From Rosistilla ulvae (GTDB lineage: Bacteria > Planctomycetota > Planctomycetia > Pirellulales > Pirellulaceae): 64,000 nt of DNA. The position numbers and the translations under genes were made by a program. The notes beneath the pieces were generated by a model, which was not told where the DNA came from, made no database searches, and saw only the letters and a program-made list of their open reading frames with translations. Location of the stretch: NCBI RefSeq assembly GCF_007741475.1, contig NZ_CP036261.1, positions 1,860,001 to 1,924,000 on the forward strand. Direction: 5' to 3'. Shown here piece by piece: positions 8,352 to 18,221 of this stretch; the first letter of the stretch is position 1; every line of letters starts with the position of its first letter.

Positions 8352-9914
8352 CTATTTCGAAGCCGATTGTTCGACCAAGATTGGATCGATGCCATCGACA
8401 AAGCTGATCAGCGAGCTCGAACGATAAGGTTGTTGCAGCTTTCGAACCGCCTTGCTCTCGATCTGACGGACGCGTTCACGAGTCACTTGGAAGATCTTGC
8501 CGACCTCTTCCAATGTGTAGGTGTAGCCGTCGGCCAAACCGTAACGCAGACGCAAGATTTCGCGTTCGCGGTAGTTCAACGTCTCCATCGCTTGTTCGAT
8601 CTGTTCTTTCAGGGCATCGCGATTGGTTTCGTGCAACGGATCGTCGTCGCGATAATCTTCCAAAAACTCACCAAACGCACTGTCCTCGTGATCTCCCAAC
8701 GGTTGGTCCAACGAAAGTGGTTGGCGACTCATCTTTAAGATCACGCGAGCGTCGTCCAGCGACAATCCAGCTCGATCGGCAATCTCTTCTGCCATCGGTT
8801 CGCGTCCGAATTCTTGCACCAGGTCGCGAGTGATCTGACGGACTTTGTTCATCGTGTCGATCATGTGAACCGGCACACGGATCGTGCGGCTCTGGTCGGC
8901 GATCGCTCGTGTGATCGCTTGGCGAATCCACCACGTCGCGTAAGTGCTGAACTTATATCCGCGGGCGTGCTCAAACTTGTCGACAGCTCGCATCAAACCG
9001 GTGTTCCCTTCTTGAATTAGATCCAAGAAGCTGAGTCCACGGTTGCGATACTTCTTGGCGATCGAAACGACCAGACGCAGATTGCCAGCCGACAACACGC
9101 GTTTGGCTGCATCGTAATGTTCGCGGTGAGCTTCGGTTCGGACGACGCGACGGTTCAGCGTTGCCGAGCTTTCAAAAGTCAAACGCATCAAGTAGTGCAA
9201 CTCTTTGCGAAGTTCGGCATGCGACCGAACGCCCGGCATATCCTCAACCGATGGTTGCAGTAGTTGTGCTTGGATCTCTTGCATTCGCGAGTTGATGTCG
9301 GCCAGTTTTTCAAACAACGGCTGCAGGCGGTTGGTGCGAAGATCCATCTCTTCTACAAGTCGAACGATCTTGTTGCGACGTTGTACCAGTTTCTTCCAAG
9401 CGGCTCGCCGTGTCGCTTCGCTGTTGCGAACGCTGATTGCGGTGAGGTAGTCGGCGCGATTCAACGACAGCAGGTGGCGAATCGTTTGGACGTTGGGGCC
9501 GATGCGACGCAATATGTCTCGTTTGCCGATCGCGTTGGTCACGCTGACCTCGATCGTTCGGTCGAGTCGCAATTGGCCATCGCGAACTTGTTCCAACAAT
9601 TTGCAGGCCCCTTGCAGGATGAAATCGGTGGCCAGCATCCAGTGGCGATACTTTTCACGCGTTTCTTCGATGTTGATCGCGGCTTCCACTTCCTCGTCGC
9701 GTGTCAGCAACGGGATCTGACCCATCTGCATCAGGTACATTCGCACGGGGTCGTCGATCGTGTCGGTTTCAACTTCCGAAACCAGATCGCCGCTATCATC
9801 GCGATCTTCATTCTCTTCGCTTAGGTCATCCGATGTGGCCCTGCTGGTGAACTCTTCGGTTTCGTCGATGAAGTCCAAGTTGTCGTTGCGGCTGCGGGTG
9901 CTTTTCTTCGCCAT
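8352..9914 (-). CDS. rpoD: Primary RNA polymerase sigma factor (sigma-70)
   Basis: Housekeeping sigma factor that directs RNA polymerase to -10/-35 promoters. From the ATG at 9914 it is 520 residues. In order: an acidic, disordered N-terminus (about 1-60) in place of a full region 1.1; region 1.2 ([21 protein letters not shown]); a long non-conserved region; region 2 with [26 protein letters not shown] and the -10-recognition block [14 protein letters not shown]; region 3 ([14 protein letters not shown]); region 4 with [13 protein letters not shown] and the -35 helix-turn-helix [20 protein letters not shown]. The start at 9914 has GAGAGGAAAA just upstream; a longer reading frame to 9992 lacks family similarity in its extra 26 residues. 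It is transcribed away from a 536-base intergenic region. Confidence 0.96.
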   Translation of the reverse strand: MAKKSTRSRNDNLDFIDETEEFTSRATSDDLSEENEDRDDSGDLVSEVETDTIDDPVRMYLMQMGQIPLLTRDEEVEAAINIEETREKYRHWMLATDFILQGACKLLEQVRDGQLRLDRTIEVSVTNAIGKRDILRRIGPNVQTIRHLLSLNRADYLTAISVRNSEATRRAAWKKLVQRRNKIVRLVEEMDLRTNRLQPLFEKLADINSRMQEIQAQLLQPSVEDMPGVRSHAELRKELHYLMRLTFESSATLNRRVVRTEAHREHYDAAKRVLSAGNLRLVVSIAKKYRNRGLSFLDLIQEGNTGLMRAVDKFEHARGYKFSTYATWWIRQAITRAIADQSRTIRVPVHMIDTMNKVRQITRDLVQEFGREPMAEEIADRAGLSLDDARVILKMSRQPLSLDQPLGDHEDSAFGEFLEDYRDDDPLHETNRDALKEQIEQAMETLNYREREILRLRYGLADGYTYTLEEVGKIFQVTRERVRQIESKAVRKLQQPYRSSSLISFVDGIDPILVEQSASK

Positions 9915-10450
9915 GGTGTTTTCCTCTCTCCCGGTGCGTTGGATCGTGTGTGGGACGCAGGGTGACAAAAGCACTCGGGGTGCCAGACGCACGGAATAGA
10001 GCCATTCAAGTTGTCTAAGTCCCTTAGATGTCAGGGGTTAGGGAAATGTTCCAGCAATCGACGAGAATTCTTTTGATGCCCCGATGCAACGAAAACGTTG
10101 CGATTTCACCACTTCGATTTCGCCGTGGTGACACAAAACATCACCCGCATCAGTGAAAACGGAGGTTCGATTGGGAATCGTTGGAATGGCCACCACCGTT
10201 CCCCAAGACGACTGAGTAGCTACAGGGGCTGCAGCAATGCCCCCCGAGAAGATGGCCGTGTGGGAACAGCAAGTTCCAACGCGTTCTAACCTGTATCACC
10301 CTCTTTTTCGGAAAAAACGTGGCGATCGTCCCCATATTTTTAGGATTACCAAGCATCGGTAACCAAGATGGCGACATCGCAAGAGGCCTGGATAATTCTG
10401 TGTGCATGGAGGCGGATTCGCTCCCCATTTACGTTACAAGATCCAAAACA
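9915..10450. other. Divergent intergenic region; possible structured element at 10180-10280
   Basis: A 536-base gap between divergent rpoD and the repeat-protein gene, so promoters for both should lie here; no confident -10/-35 pair is claimed. Within it, GTTGGAA (10180-10186) pairs with TTCCAAC (10274-10280), GTTCCC (10198-10203) with GGGAAC (10262-10267), and GGGGC (10225-10229) with GCCCC (10239-10243), giving three nested stems. This could be a small RNA or a leader structure of the downstream gene. No match to a known RNA family was recognised. Confidence 0.3.
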
Positions 10451-11845
10451 ATGAATTTCTCCAAACGCAATAACCGACTCCGTCGCGCAAACAGTGAAAC
10501 GCTCGAGCCACGCACGCTATTGAGCGCGTCGGCCTGGGGCTCGGCGCAGTCGACCAGTTCTAGCCAGGAGTCGGGCGAAACAAGCAGCGAACAAGCAGCT
10601 GAAGAAACCACGGAAACTCAGGCCTCCACCTCGGCTGTTGTTTGTGCGCGCGCCGCCCAAGATGGATCAAACGCAGACGAAACACAAGAAACTTCGGCTG
10701 ATGACAGTCAGGTCGTTGCGTCCGAAACCGATTCCTCCGATGCGGAAGACGCGACTGTCGCGGGCGATGAAAGCGCCGATGGTGAGGTTGCTGTCGACGA
10801 CGGATCGGGCGAAAACGAAACCGCTGACGACAGCGAAGTCTTGGTCTCCGAAACCGATTCCGCCGATGCGGAAGACGCGACTGTCGCGGGCGATGAGAGT
10901 GCCGATGGTGAGGTTGTGGCCGATGACGGATCGGGCGAAACCGAAACCACTGACGACAGTGAAGTCTTGGTCTCTGAAACCGAATCCGCCGATGCGGAAG
11001 ACGGGACCGTCGCGGGCGATGAGAGTGCCGATGGTGAGGTTGTGGCCGACGACGGATCGGGCGAAACCGAAACCACCGACGATAGCGAAGTCTTGGTCTC
11101 TGAAGCCGAAACCTCCGATGCGGAAGACGCGACTGTCGCGGGCGATGAGAGTGCCGATGGTGAGGTTGTGGCCGACGACGGATCGGGCGAAACCGAAACC
11201 ACTGACGGCAGCGAAGTCTTGGTCTCCGAAACCGGTTCCGCCGATGCGGAAGGCGAGTCGGTCGCGGGCGATGAGAGCGCCGATGGTGAGGTTGTGGCCG
11301 ACGACGGTTCGGGCGGAACCGAAACCACTGACGACAGCGAAGTCTTGGTCTCCGAAACCGCTTCAGCTGATGCGGAAGACGGGACCGTCGCGAGCGATGA
11401 GAGCGCTGCCGGTGAGGTTGCTGTCGACGACGGATCGGGCGAAGCTGAGGCTGCGGACGACAGTCAAGTGTTAGTGGCCGAAGGTGATGCTGGCGCGAGC
11501 GGTTCGAGCGACGTTCTATATTGTGAGTCGGATGGTTCGTCTGGCGTTGCCGGTGAAACCGAAACCAGCGACGCAACGGCAACCGTCGACCAAGATGCCG
11601 TCGTTACTCAGGAGACAACATCGAGCGATGAGGCTCAGGCAACGGCCAGCGCCTCGGCATCGACCGCTGTTCAAAACGAGAGTTACGCCACCCGGAATCA
11701 TCAGGGGCAGCATGGCAAAAGTCATTCTCGAGGACACGGAGTTCACCGAAAGCATGCCAGTCATGGGAAGCATGGAAATTGGTACGCCAATGCGAAGGTA
11801 TCCAAATCCCAACGTTCCGCTGGCAAGATCAGCCGATCGATTTAA
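10451..11845 (+). CDS. LEPR-xLL motif protein with acidic tandem repeats
   Basis: 464 residues from the ATG at 10451; a longer frame to 10319 adds residues with no family signal. The N-terminus is basic (MNFSKRNNRLRRANSE), followed at once by LEPRTLLSA, the LEPR-xLL motif that marks a class of large, probably exported planctomycete proteins. Next come a Ser/Glu/Thr-rich stretch and six 42-residue repeats plus a degenerate seventh, rich in Asp, Glu, Ser and Ala and very acidic (core SADAEDATVAGDESADGEV). The last 60 residues switch to strongly basic, His/Lys/Arg/Gly-rich sequence (HGKSHSRGHGVHRKHASHGK). No catalytic domain is seen. The charge layout suggests a surface or cation-binding protein, but function is unknown. 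It ends 43 bases before the polyketide synthase on the same strand. Confidence 0.8.
   Translation: MNFSKRNNRLRRANSETLEPRTLLSASAWGSAQSTSSSQESGETSSEQAAEETTETQASTSAVVCARAAQDGSNADETQETSADDSQVVASETDSSDAEDATVAGDESADGEVAVDDGSGENETADDSEVLVSETDSADAEDATVAGDESADGEVVADDGSGETETTDDSEVLVSETESADAEDGTVAGDESADGEVVADDGSGETETTDDSEVLVSEAETSDAEDATVAGDESADGEVVADDGSGETETTDGSEVLVSETGSADAEGESVAGDESADGEVVADDGSGGTETTDDSEVLVSETASADAEDGTVASDESAAGEVAVDDGSGEAEAADDSQVLVAEGDAGASGSSDVLYCESDGSSGVAGETETSDATATVDQDAVVTQETTSSDEAQATASASASTAVQNESYATRNHQGQHGKSHSRGHGVHRKHASHGKHGNWYANAKVSKSQRSAGKISRSI
10700..11455 (+). repeat. Six tandem 126-bp (42-codon) repeats
   Basis: Six in-frame copies starting at 10700, 10826, 10952, 11078, 11204 and 11330, each encoding a unit that begins DDSEVLVSET (or a close variant) and ends DDGSGETETT. 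A seventh, strongly diverged copy runs to about 11581. Units 2-4 are nearly identical, suggesting recent copy-number change; length stays a multiple of three, so the frame is preserved. Confidence 0.9.
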
Positions 11846-11888
11846 CTAGACCTATTTTCTCTTTTCGCATCAGGATCCACCCGGAAAT

Positions 11889-14852
11889 ATGAACAATGAT
11901 TCGGAACCACACTCCGCTCAAGCAACCGAAGCTGTTGCCATCATTGGTCTCGCCGGGCGGTTTCCTGGCGCGGACGATGCTCCAACGTTCTGGAACAATC
12001 TGGCGGCGGGACTCAGCGGCGTAACCGACGTCCCGGCGGGGCACAACCCGAACAGCAGCCTGCCGTCGCATCCGAATTACGTTCCGCGAGCCGCGGTCGT
12101 CAAAGACGCCGACTTCTTCGACGCCCAGTTCTTCGGCATCTATCCCAAGCAAGCTGTCGACATGGATCCGCAGCATCGCTTGTTCTTGGAGATGGCCTGG
12201 CACGCGATGGAAAACGCCGGCTACGTCCCCGATGCAGCTCCCGGCCGCGTCGGTGTGTTTGCCGGTTGCCACATGAACACTTACATCTTCACGCGACTGG
12301 CTGCCGATGCGGAGTTCCGCGAGTCGTTGGCCGATTCGTATCCCGGCGGCAGCTTGACCGCGGAGATCTCCAACGACAAAGACTATCTCGCCACGCGAGT
12401 CGCCTACCAATTGAACTTACGTGGCCCAAGCGTCGCCGTTCAGTCGGCTTGTTCGACTTCGCTGGTGGCGATCTCGCAAGCTTGCGAAAACCTGATGGCC
12501 CGTTCGTGTGACATGGCGATCAGCGGCGGAGTGACCGTCACGTTTCCGCAGCAGCAGGGGTATCTGCACACCGAAGACTCGATCCTTTCACCCGATGGAT
12601 CGTGTCGCACCTTCGACGCCGACGCCTGCGGGACGATCTTTGGCGACGGAGTTGGTGCCGTCGTGCTGAAACGGTTGAGCGATGCGATCGCCGATCGCGA
12701 CGACATCTATGCCGTGATCCGCGGCTGGGGAGTCAATAACGACGGCGGCGATAAAATGGGCTACACCGCGCCGAGCGTCTCCGGACAATCGACAGCGATC
12801 AAACTGGCCCATCGCCGCGCGGGGATCACCGCCGATACGATCAGCTACGTCGAAGCTCACGGCACCGGCACTCTGGTCGGCGATCCGATCGAAGTCAACG
12901 CGCTCACCGAAGCGTTTCGCGAGACGACCGACAAGAAGCAGTTCTGCCGAATCGGATCGCTGAAAACCAACGTCGGGCACCTGGATGTCGCGGCGGGCGT
13001 CAGCAGCGTGATCAAAACCAGTCTGGCGCTGCGGCACCGTCAGATCCCGCCGATGCTGCATTTCAAATCGCCCAACCCTAAGATCGATTTCGCCAACAGC
13101 CCCTTCATCGTCAACGACAAACTGACCGACTGGGAATCCCCGACGGGGCCGCGCCGCGCCGGGGTCAGCGCCTTTGGTGTCGGTGGAACCAATGCCCACT
13201 TGGTGATCGAGGAAGCTCCCGCTTCCGAATCGCTGGCGTCGCCGCGTCCCTGTCATCTGATCCGACTATCGGCTCGCTCGCTGGCAGCGCTCGATCAAAT
13301 GAGCGACGACTTGGCGCAACACCTTGCCGACAACAACGATCTGAATCTGGCCGACGTCAGCCACACGCTGCAAGTTGGTCGCAAGACGTTCCGCCACAAA
13401 CGTGTCGTCGTTGCCAGCGACCTGGCCGAAGCTGTTGAAACGCTCCGCTCGCGCAGCCCCAAGCAGGCGCCGACCGTCGACAATCGCGCCACCGCGACAC
13501 CGATTGCGTTCCTGTTCCCCGGCCAGGGATCGCAGCACATCGACATGGCCCGCGCCCTCTACGAAACCGAACCGGTCTTCGCTGAACATCTCGATGCCTG
13601 TGCAGAATGCTTGACGCCGCATCTGGATCTCGACCTTCGCACGCTCGTCTTTCCCGCCGCCGACGCCCCGCCGACCGATCGCTTGGATCAAACTGAAATC
13701 GCCCAACCGGCGCTCTTCATGATCTCTTGGGCGTTGGGAAAATGGTGGCAATCGTTAGGCGTCCAGCCGACGACGCTGATCGGGCACAGCGTTGGCGAAT
13801 TCGCCGCCGCCGCCTTGGCCGGCGTGATGTCGATGGAAGATGCCGCTCGATTGGTAGCCCTTCGGGGCCGGTTGATGCAGTCGCTGCCAGCGGGTTCGAT
13901 GATGGCGGTCCAATTGTCAGAGGAGCGTTTGCAGCCGTTGCTGTCAGAATCGCTCGAGATTGCGGCGATCAACGGCCCCGCGTTCTGTGTCGTTTCGGGC
14001 CCAAGCGAAGCCGTCACGGCTTTCGCCGCCGAGATCGAAGCGGGCCGGCACGGCGAAGGCATCGCCTGTCGCACGCTGCGAACCTCTCACGCATTCCATT
14101 CCCGCATGATGGACGCGGCGATCGAACCGTTCGAACAGGAAGTCCGAAAAATCGAGTTGCATCCGCCGACGATCCCGATCGTTTCTTCGGTGACGGCGCT
14201 GCCGATGGATGCCGCCACCGCGACCGATCCGGTCTATTGGGCGCGTCAGATTCGCGAACCGGTTCGCTTCTCCGACGCCTTGGCCGCATTGATCGCACAG
14301 CATTCGGGCGATTTGGTCCTCTTGGAAGTTGGCCCCAACCAAGCCTTGAGCACCTTGGCGCGGCAGCAACCGTTGGACACGAACCGCCAACATGTGCTTT
14401 CGTCGTTGCCTCATGTCAGCCAGACGGCGACCGACACAAGGTTTACGGTTACAACGATTGGACGGTTGTGGCAACAAGGCGTAACGCTCGATTGGACAAA
14501 AGTCTACGCGGGCGAATTGAGGTCGCGATTACACTTGCCTATGTATCGCTTTGAACGCCAACGGTATTCGTTCGAAACCGACTTGCAGCGTGGCAAAACC
14601 GATCGCGAACAGAGTCTTGCTGCGTCGACCGAAAAGCCAGCGACATCGGATCCCAAACCGCAACCACAACCGTCGCCGCAACCGGCCGCGAAAGTGGCTG
14701 CCGAACCGCCGGTCGCCCAACAGGCCGCCACGGCGGTTCCGCAACAACCTTTACCAACTCACACGACCAGCGTTGCCCAAACGGTGATCCAACAGCAGAT
14801 GCAGTTGATGAACCAACAGATGGCGCTGCTAAACCAAACACGACGCACCTAA
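11889..14852 (+). CDS. Type I polyketide synthase, KS-AT
   Basis: 987 residues. Ketosynthase (about 15-440): catalytic Cys188 in SACSTSL, His324 in EAHGTGT, His364 in KTNVGHLD, plus GVSAFGVGGTNAHLV. Acyltransferase (about 535-850): FPGQGSQ, nucleophile Ser634 in GHSVGEF, and HAFH at 734-737, which predicts malonyl-CoA rather than methylmalonyl. A post-AT block (LPMYRFERQRYSFE) ends the module. The tail is Pro/Gln/Ala-rich, then QQQMQLMNQQMALLNQ, a short helical end that could dock to the next protein. There is no ketoreductase, dehydratase or enoylreductase. The carrier protein needed for elongation is at the start of the next gene, 25 bases downstream, so the two proteins form one split module. 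Start: ATG at 11889. Confidence 0.93.
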   Translation: MNNDSEPHSAQATEAVAIIGLAGRFPGADDAPTFWNNLAAGLSGVTDVPAGHNPNSSLPSHPNYVPRAAVVKDADFFDAQFFGIYPKQAVDMDPQHRLFLEMAWHAMENAGYVPDAAPGRVGVFAGCHMNTYIFTRLAADAEFRESLADSYPGGSLTAEISNDKDYLATRVAYQLNLRGPSVAVQSACSTSLVAISQACENLMARSCDMAISGGVTVTFPQQQGYLHTEDSILSPDGSCRTFDADACGTIFGDGVGAVVLKRLSDAIADRDDIYAVIRGWGVNNDGGDKMGYTAPSVSGQSTAIKLAHRRAGITADTISYVEAHGTGTLVGDPIEVNALTEAFRETTDKKQFCRIGSLKTNVGHLDVAAGVSSVIKTSLALRHRQIPPMLHFKSPNPKIDFANSPFIVNDKLTDWESPTGPRRAGVSAFGVGGTNAHLVIEEAPASESLASPRPCHLIRLSARSLAALDQMSDDLAQHLADNNDLNLADVSHTLQVGRKTFRHKRVVVASDLAEAVETLRSRSPKQAPTVDNRATATPIAFLFPGQGSQHIDMARALYETEPVFAEHLDACAECLTPHLDLDLRTLVFPAADAPPTDRLDQTEIAQPALFMISWALGKWWQSLGVQPTTLIGHSVGEFAAAALAGVMSMEDAARLVALRGRLMQSLPAGSMMAVQLSEERLQPLLSESLEIAAINGPAFCVVSGPSEAVTAFAAEIEAGRHGEGIACRTLRTSHAFHSRMMDAAIEPFEQEVRKIELHPPTIPIVSSVTALPMDAATATDPVYWARQIREPVRFSDALAALIAQHSGDLVLLEVGPNQALSTLARQQPLDTNRQHVLSSLPHVSQTATDTRFTVTTIGRLWQQGVTLDWTKVYAGELRSRLHLPMYRFERQRYSFETDLQRGKTDREQSLAASTEKPATSDPKPQPQPSPQPAAKVAAEPPVAQQAATAVPQQPLPTHTTSVAQTVIQQQMQLMNQQMALLNQTRRT

Positions 14853-14877
14853 TCAAAGAACTGTCTCGAGAATAGCA

Positions 14878-17800
14878 ATGGATCGACTTGACCCCGGTTT
14901 TACCCACGTTGAAAACACGCTTTCGACACTGCTGCGCGAGCGGACCGGTTATGAAATCGCAGATCTCGATCGCGACGCGACCTTCATGGAACTCGGCTTC
15001 GATTCGTTGTTCCTGATCCAGTTGAGCCAAGAGATCAAACAGCGGTTTTCGGTCAAGGTTTCGTTCCGCCAGTTGATCGAAGAGGTCACGTCGGTCGATG
15101 CGTTGATCGCCCACTTGGTCGATCAAATGCCTGCCCCCGCAGCAGCTCCCGCTCCCGAAACGCCGGCGCCAGTCGCCGCAGAACCAGTCGCGGAACCAAC
15201 GCCACAACCGGAACCTGTGGCGACACCTCCCGCCCCGGTGGCCGAAGCACAACCTGCCGCGCCGACGGCTCCTGTGGTTGCCGCGGTAGCGCCGCCGCAA
15301 CCTGCCACGGCGATGATCCCAGCGCCACCGCAACCGTTGCAAGCGGCTCCCAGCACGCCGATCGCAGCCCCTGCCGCACCGGTCGCCTACAGCGGACCAG
15401 TGGCCAGCGTCAGTGGAGTCGAACAGATCATCCTGCAACACAACGCATTGATGGCTTCTCATTTGGCGATGCTCACCGGGCAACCAATGCCCGCCAGCCC
15501 CGTGATGCCGGCGGCAACGATTCCCGCGCCGCAGCCCATCGCGGCGCCGCAGCCCGCATCACAACCGATCGCCGCCGCACCGGCAGCCCCCGCTCCATCG
15601 CCAGTCGCCATCGACGCCGGTGCCAGCCAAAGCTGCGCGTCTAACAACGGGCAATCTTGTGCTAGCGACGCTACCGCGGCGATCGCCCCGGCTCCCAAGC
15701 CTGTCAACAAATTCGAACGCTTTGGTCCCTACAAACCGGTTCGCAAAGGGACCAACAACGGTCTGACAGACCAACAGCAACAGCACCTGAATCAATTCAT
15801 GGACCGCTTCACGCGGCGGACCGCCAAATCACGCCAGCACGCTCAAACGCACCGCGATCACTTTGCCGATCCGCGCGGCGTGGCGGGATACCGCCGGATC
15901 TGGAAATCGATGGTCTATCAGATCGCTGTCGAACGCTCCAAGGGTTCCAAGCTGTGGGACATCGACGGAAACCAATACGTCGACATCGCGATGGGCTTTG
16001 GATTGAACCTGTTCGGCCAATCCCCCGACTTCGTCACCAAAGCGTTGCACGAACAATTGGATCGCGGAGTGGAAGTTGGCCCGCAGTCGGCGATCGCTGG
16101 CGAAGTCGCTCAATTATTGTGCGACTTCTCGCGTAAAGAACGCGCCACGTTCTGCTGCACCGGCTCCGAAGCGGTCATGGCAGCGCTGCGATTGGCTCGG
16201 ACGGTGACCGGCAAATCGAAGTTCGTCTACTTTAATAAGGACTACCACGGCAACTTCGACCAAGTCTTGTGTCGATCCAGCCGGATCGGCGACCGCCGAA
16301 TCTCCTCCCCCGCCGCTCCCGGAGTCCCTCAAACGTTTGCCGACAACGCGATCGTGCTGGATTACGGAACGCCCGAAGCCCTGCAGGTGCTCGAACAGCG
16401 ATCCGATGAGATCGCCGCGGTCCTGATCGAACCGGTCCAGAGTGCCGATCCGTTTTTGCAGCCCAAGGAATTCCTGCAAGCGATTCGCCGGATCACTCGC
16501 GAAAAGAACATGGCGATGATCATGGACGAAGTGATCACCGGATTCCGAGCCGCTCAAGGCGGCGCTCAAGAATGGTTCGATGTCTGGGCCGACATGTCGA
16601 CGTACGGCAAGATCCTCGGCGGCGGGATGCCGATCGGTGCATTGGCCGGTTCGCGGAAATACATGGACGCCCTCGATGGCGGCACGTGGAAGTTCGAAGA
16701 CGATTCGGAACCCGAAGCCGACATGACCTTCTTCGCCGGTACATTTGTCCGGCACCCGCTGGGGCTGGCTGCGGCGCACCAGGTGCTGATGAAGCTGAAA
16801 GAGGAAGGGCCCGCGCTGCAACGCCAGTTGACCGACAAGACAACGCGTCTGGTGCAAACGTTAAACGCATTTTTTGAACGCGAACAGTTCCCGATCCGCG
16901 TCGCTCAATTCGCTTCGCAGTTCCGATTCATGTTCCCGCCCGATCTGGAATACGCCGACATGTTGTATTTCCACATGTTGGATCGCGGCGTCTTCACTCG
17001 CGGCTGGGGAGACAATTGTTTCCTCTCGACCGAACATTCCGATGAAGACATCGCGCACGTGATCAATGCGGTTCAGGAGAGCTGCTTGGAGATCCGCCGC
17101 GGCGGTTTCTTCCCCGATCCCGTTGCCGCGTCGGACGTTTGCGAATCCGACGAAAAAAAAAAGTCGATAGCGACGCAGGCTAGCAGCGTCGCTTTACCTG
17201 CGGTCAGCTCGCCCGCCAGCGATTCTTGGATCTCGACGCTCGTCGAGATCCAGCCCGAAGGCGATCGCACGCCGCTGTTCTGCACTCCCGCCGCCGATGG
17301 ATTGACGATGATCTACCACGCGTTGGCCGATCATTTGGGAGAAGACCAGCCGCTGTATGGACTCAATTCGCCCGGCGTCTTGGGGCTGCCGATCGCCGAT
17401 ACGTTGGAAGAGTTTGCCGCCGGATTGGTGCGGGAAATTCGCGAAGTCCAACCGCACGGGCCCTATCTATTGGCCGGCTATTGTTCCGGCGGCACCGTCG
17501 CGCTCGAAATTGCGCAACAATTGACCGCCGCTGGCGAACAGGTCGCGATGCTGGCGATGATCGAGACCTACAATTGGATGACCGCTCCATCGACCAATCC
17601 GACCACGGCGACGAAACTCAGCTACGGCCGCCAGCGCGTCGAATTCCACCTGCGGAACTTCCTGCTGCTGAATTCGCAGGAAAAACGGCTGTTCCTATCG
17701 TCCAAGCTCCATTCGCTGGGCGTCCGCACCAAGGTTTGGCGGGGTTCGATCGCTCGAATGTTCTCGAAAAAGAAACCGCGGCGGATCGGGGCGACGGTCA

Positions 17801-18105
17801 ACATGGCCGATCTGTGGCGACAGCACGACGCGATTTGCGAGGCGTATGTTCCCAAGCCCTACCCGGGGCGGATCGTTCATTTCCGGCCCCGCCGCGATTA
17901 CAAATGCCATCTCGGAGCGGAACTGGAAGCTGTCGAAGGGGCGGAATATCACCGCATGGAAGCTTACCCGGCCGGCCTGATGGTCGATCCGTTCGTGCGG
18001 CAATTGGCAGTAAAAATCGAGCAATCGATCGACGAAGGTCTCGCGATGCTGCAACCGCCGCAAAGCACTCCCGCCCCCGAATATGCAGCCATCGGCCAGC
18101 AATAG
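14878..18105 (+). CDS. ACP - class III aminotransferase - thioesterase PKS subunit
   Basis: 1075 residues. Residues about 5-85 are an acyl carrier protein with phosphopantetheine site Ser43 (LGFDSLF). A 200-residue Pro/Ala/Gln linker follows, containing a helix-like IILQHNALMASHLAMLTGQ. Residues about 290-745 are a class III PLP aminotransferase of the glutamate-1-semialdehyde type: YVDIAMGFGLNLFGQSP, CTGSEAVMAALRLAR, MAMIMDEVITGFR, and PLP lysine K578 in YGKILGGGMPIGALAG. Residues about 790-1050 are a thioesterase with Ser870 in GYCSGG. Such aminotransferases inside PKS modules (mycosubtilin and iturin types) convert a beta-keto thioester on the carrier to a beta-amino thioester. With the preceding KS-AT protein and no ketoreductase, a beta-amino acid released by the thioesterase is the simplest product. 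The starter acyl chain is unknown. Confidence 0.92.
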   Translation: MDRLDPGFTHVENTLSTLLRERTGYEIADLDRDATFMELGFDSLFLIQLSQEIKQRFSVKVSFRQLIEEVTSVDALIAHLVDQMPAPAAAPAPETPAPVAAEPVAEPTPQPEPVATPPAPVAEAQPAAPTAPVVAAVAPPQPATAMIPAPPQPLQAAPSTPIAAPAAPVAYSGPVASVSGVEQIILQHNALMASHLAMLTGQPMPASPVMPAATIPAPQPIAAPQPASQPIAAAPAAPAPSPVAIDAGASQSCASNNGQSCASDATAAIAPAPKPVNKFERFGPYKPVRKGTNNGLTDQQQQHLNQFMDRFTRRTAKSRQHAQTHRDHFADPRGVAGYRRIWKSMVYQIAVERSKGSKLWDIDGNQYVDIAMGFGLNLFGQSPDFVTKALHEQLDRGVEVGPQSAIAGEVAQLLCDFSRKERATFCCTGSEAVMAALRLARTVTGKSKFVYFNKDYHGNFDQVLCRSSRIGDRRISSPAAPGVPQTFADNAIVLDYGTPEALQVLEQRSDEIAAVLIEPVQSADPFLQPKEFLQAIRRITREKNMAMIMDEVITGFRAAQGGAQEWFDVWADMSTYGKILGGGMPIGALAGSRKYMDALDGGTWKFEDDSEPEADMTFFAGTFVRHPLGLAAAHQVLMKLKEEGPALQRQLTDKTTRLVQTLNAFFEREQFPIRVAQFASQFRFMFPPDLEYADMLYFHMLDRGVFTRGWGDNCFLSTEHSDEDIAHVINAVQESCLEIRRGGFFPDPVAASDVCESDEKKKSIATQASSVALPAVSSPASDSWISTLVEIQPEGDRTPLFCTPAADGLTMIYHALADHLGEDQPLYGLNSPGVLGLPIADTLEEFAAGLVREIREVQPHGPYLLAGYCSGGTVALEIAQQLTAAGEQVAMLAMIETYNWMTAPSTNPTTATKLSYGRQRVEFHLRNFLLLNSQEKRLFLSSKLHSLGVRTKVWRGSIARMFSKKKPRRIGATVNMADLWRQHDAICEAYVPKPYPGRIVHFRPRRDYKCHLGAELEAVEGAEYHRMEAYPAGLMVDPFVRQLAVKIEQSIDEGLAMLQPPQSTPAPEYAAIGQQ

Positions 18106-18221
18106 CGAATTCCTCCGCCACAATTTCGGAACTCTGCGGCCCGACCAGGGTTAAAATCGGTGGCGTCCTGCGCCTTGGTTGTGGGATCGTCCAGTTTTTT
18201 GTTGCCCTTAGGATTTTCAGC

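Noticed and set aside
10560-11582. 340-residue minus-strand frame opposite the acidic repeats
   Set aside because: Arg/His/Pro-rich shadow of the plus-strand repeat gene, with no start signal.
17226-18221. Upstream extension of the EF-hand frame
   Set aside because: It overlaps the PKS thioesterase in another frame and is Arg-rich shadow sequence; the signal peptide starts at 18222.
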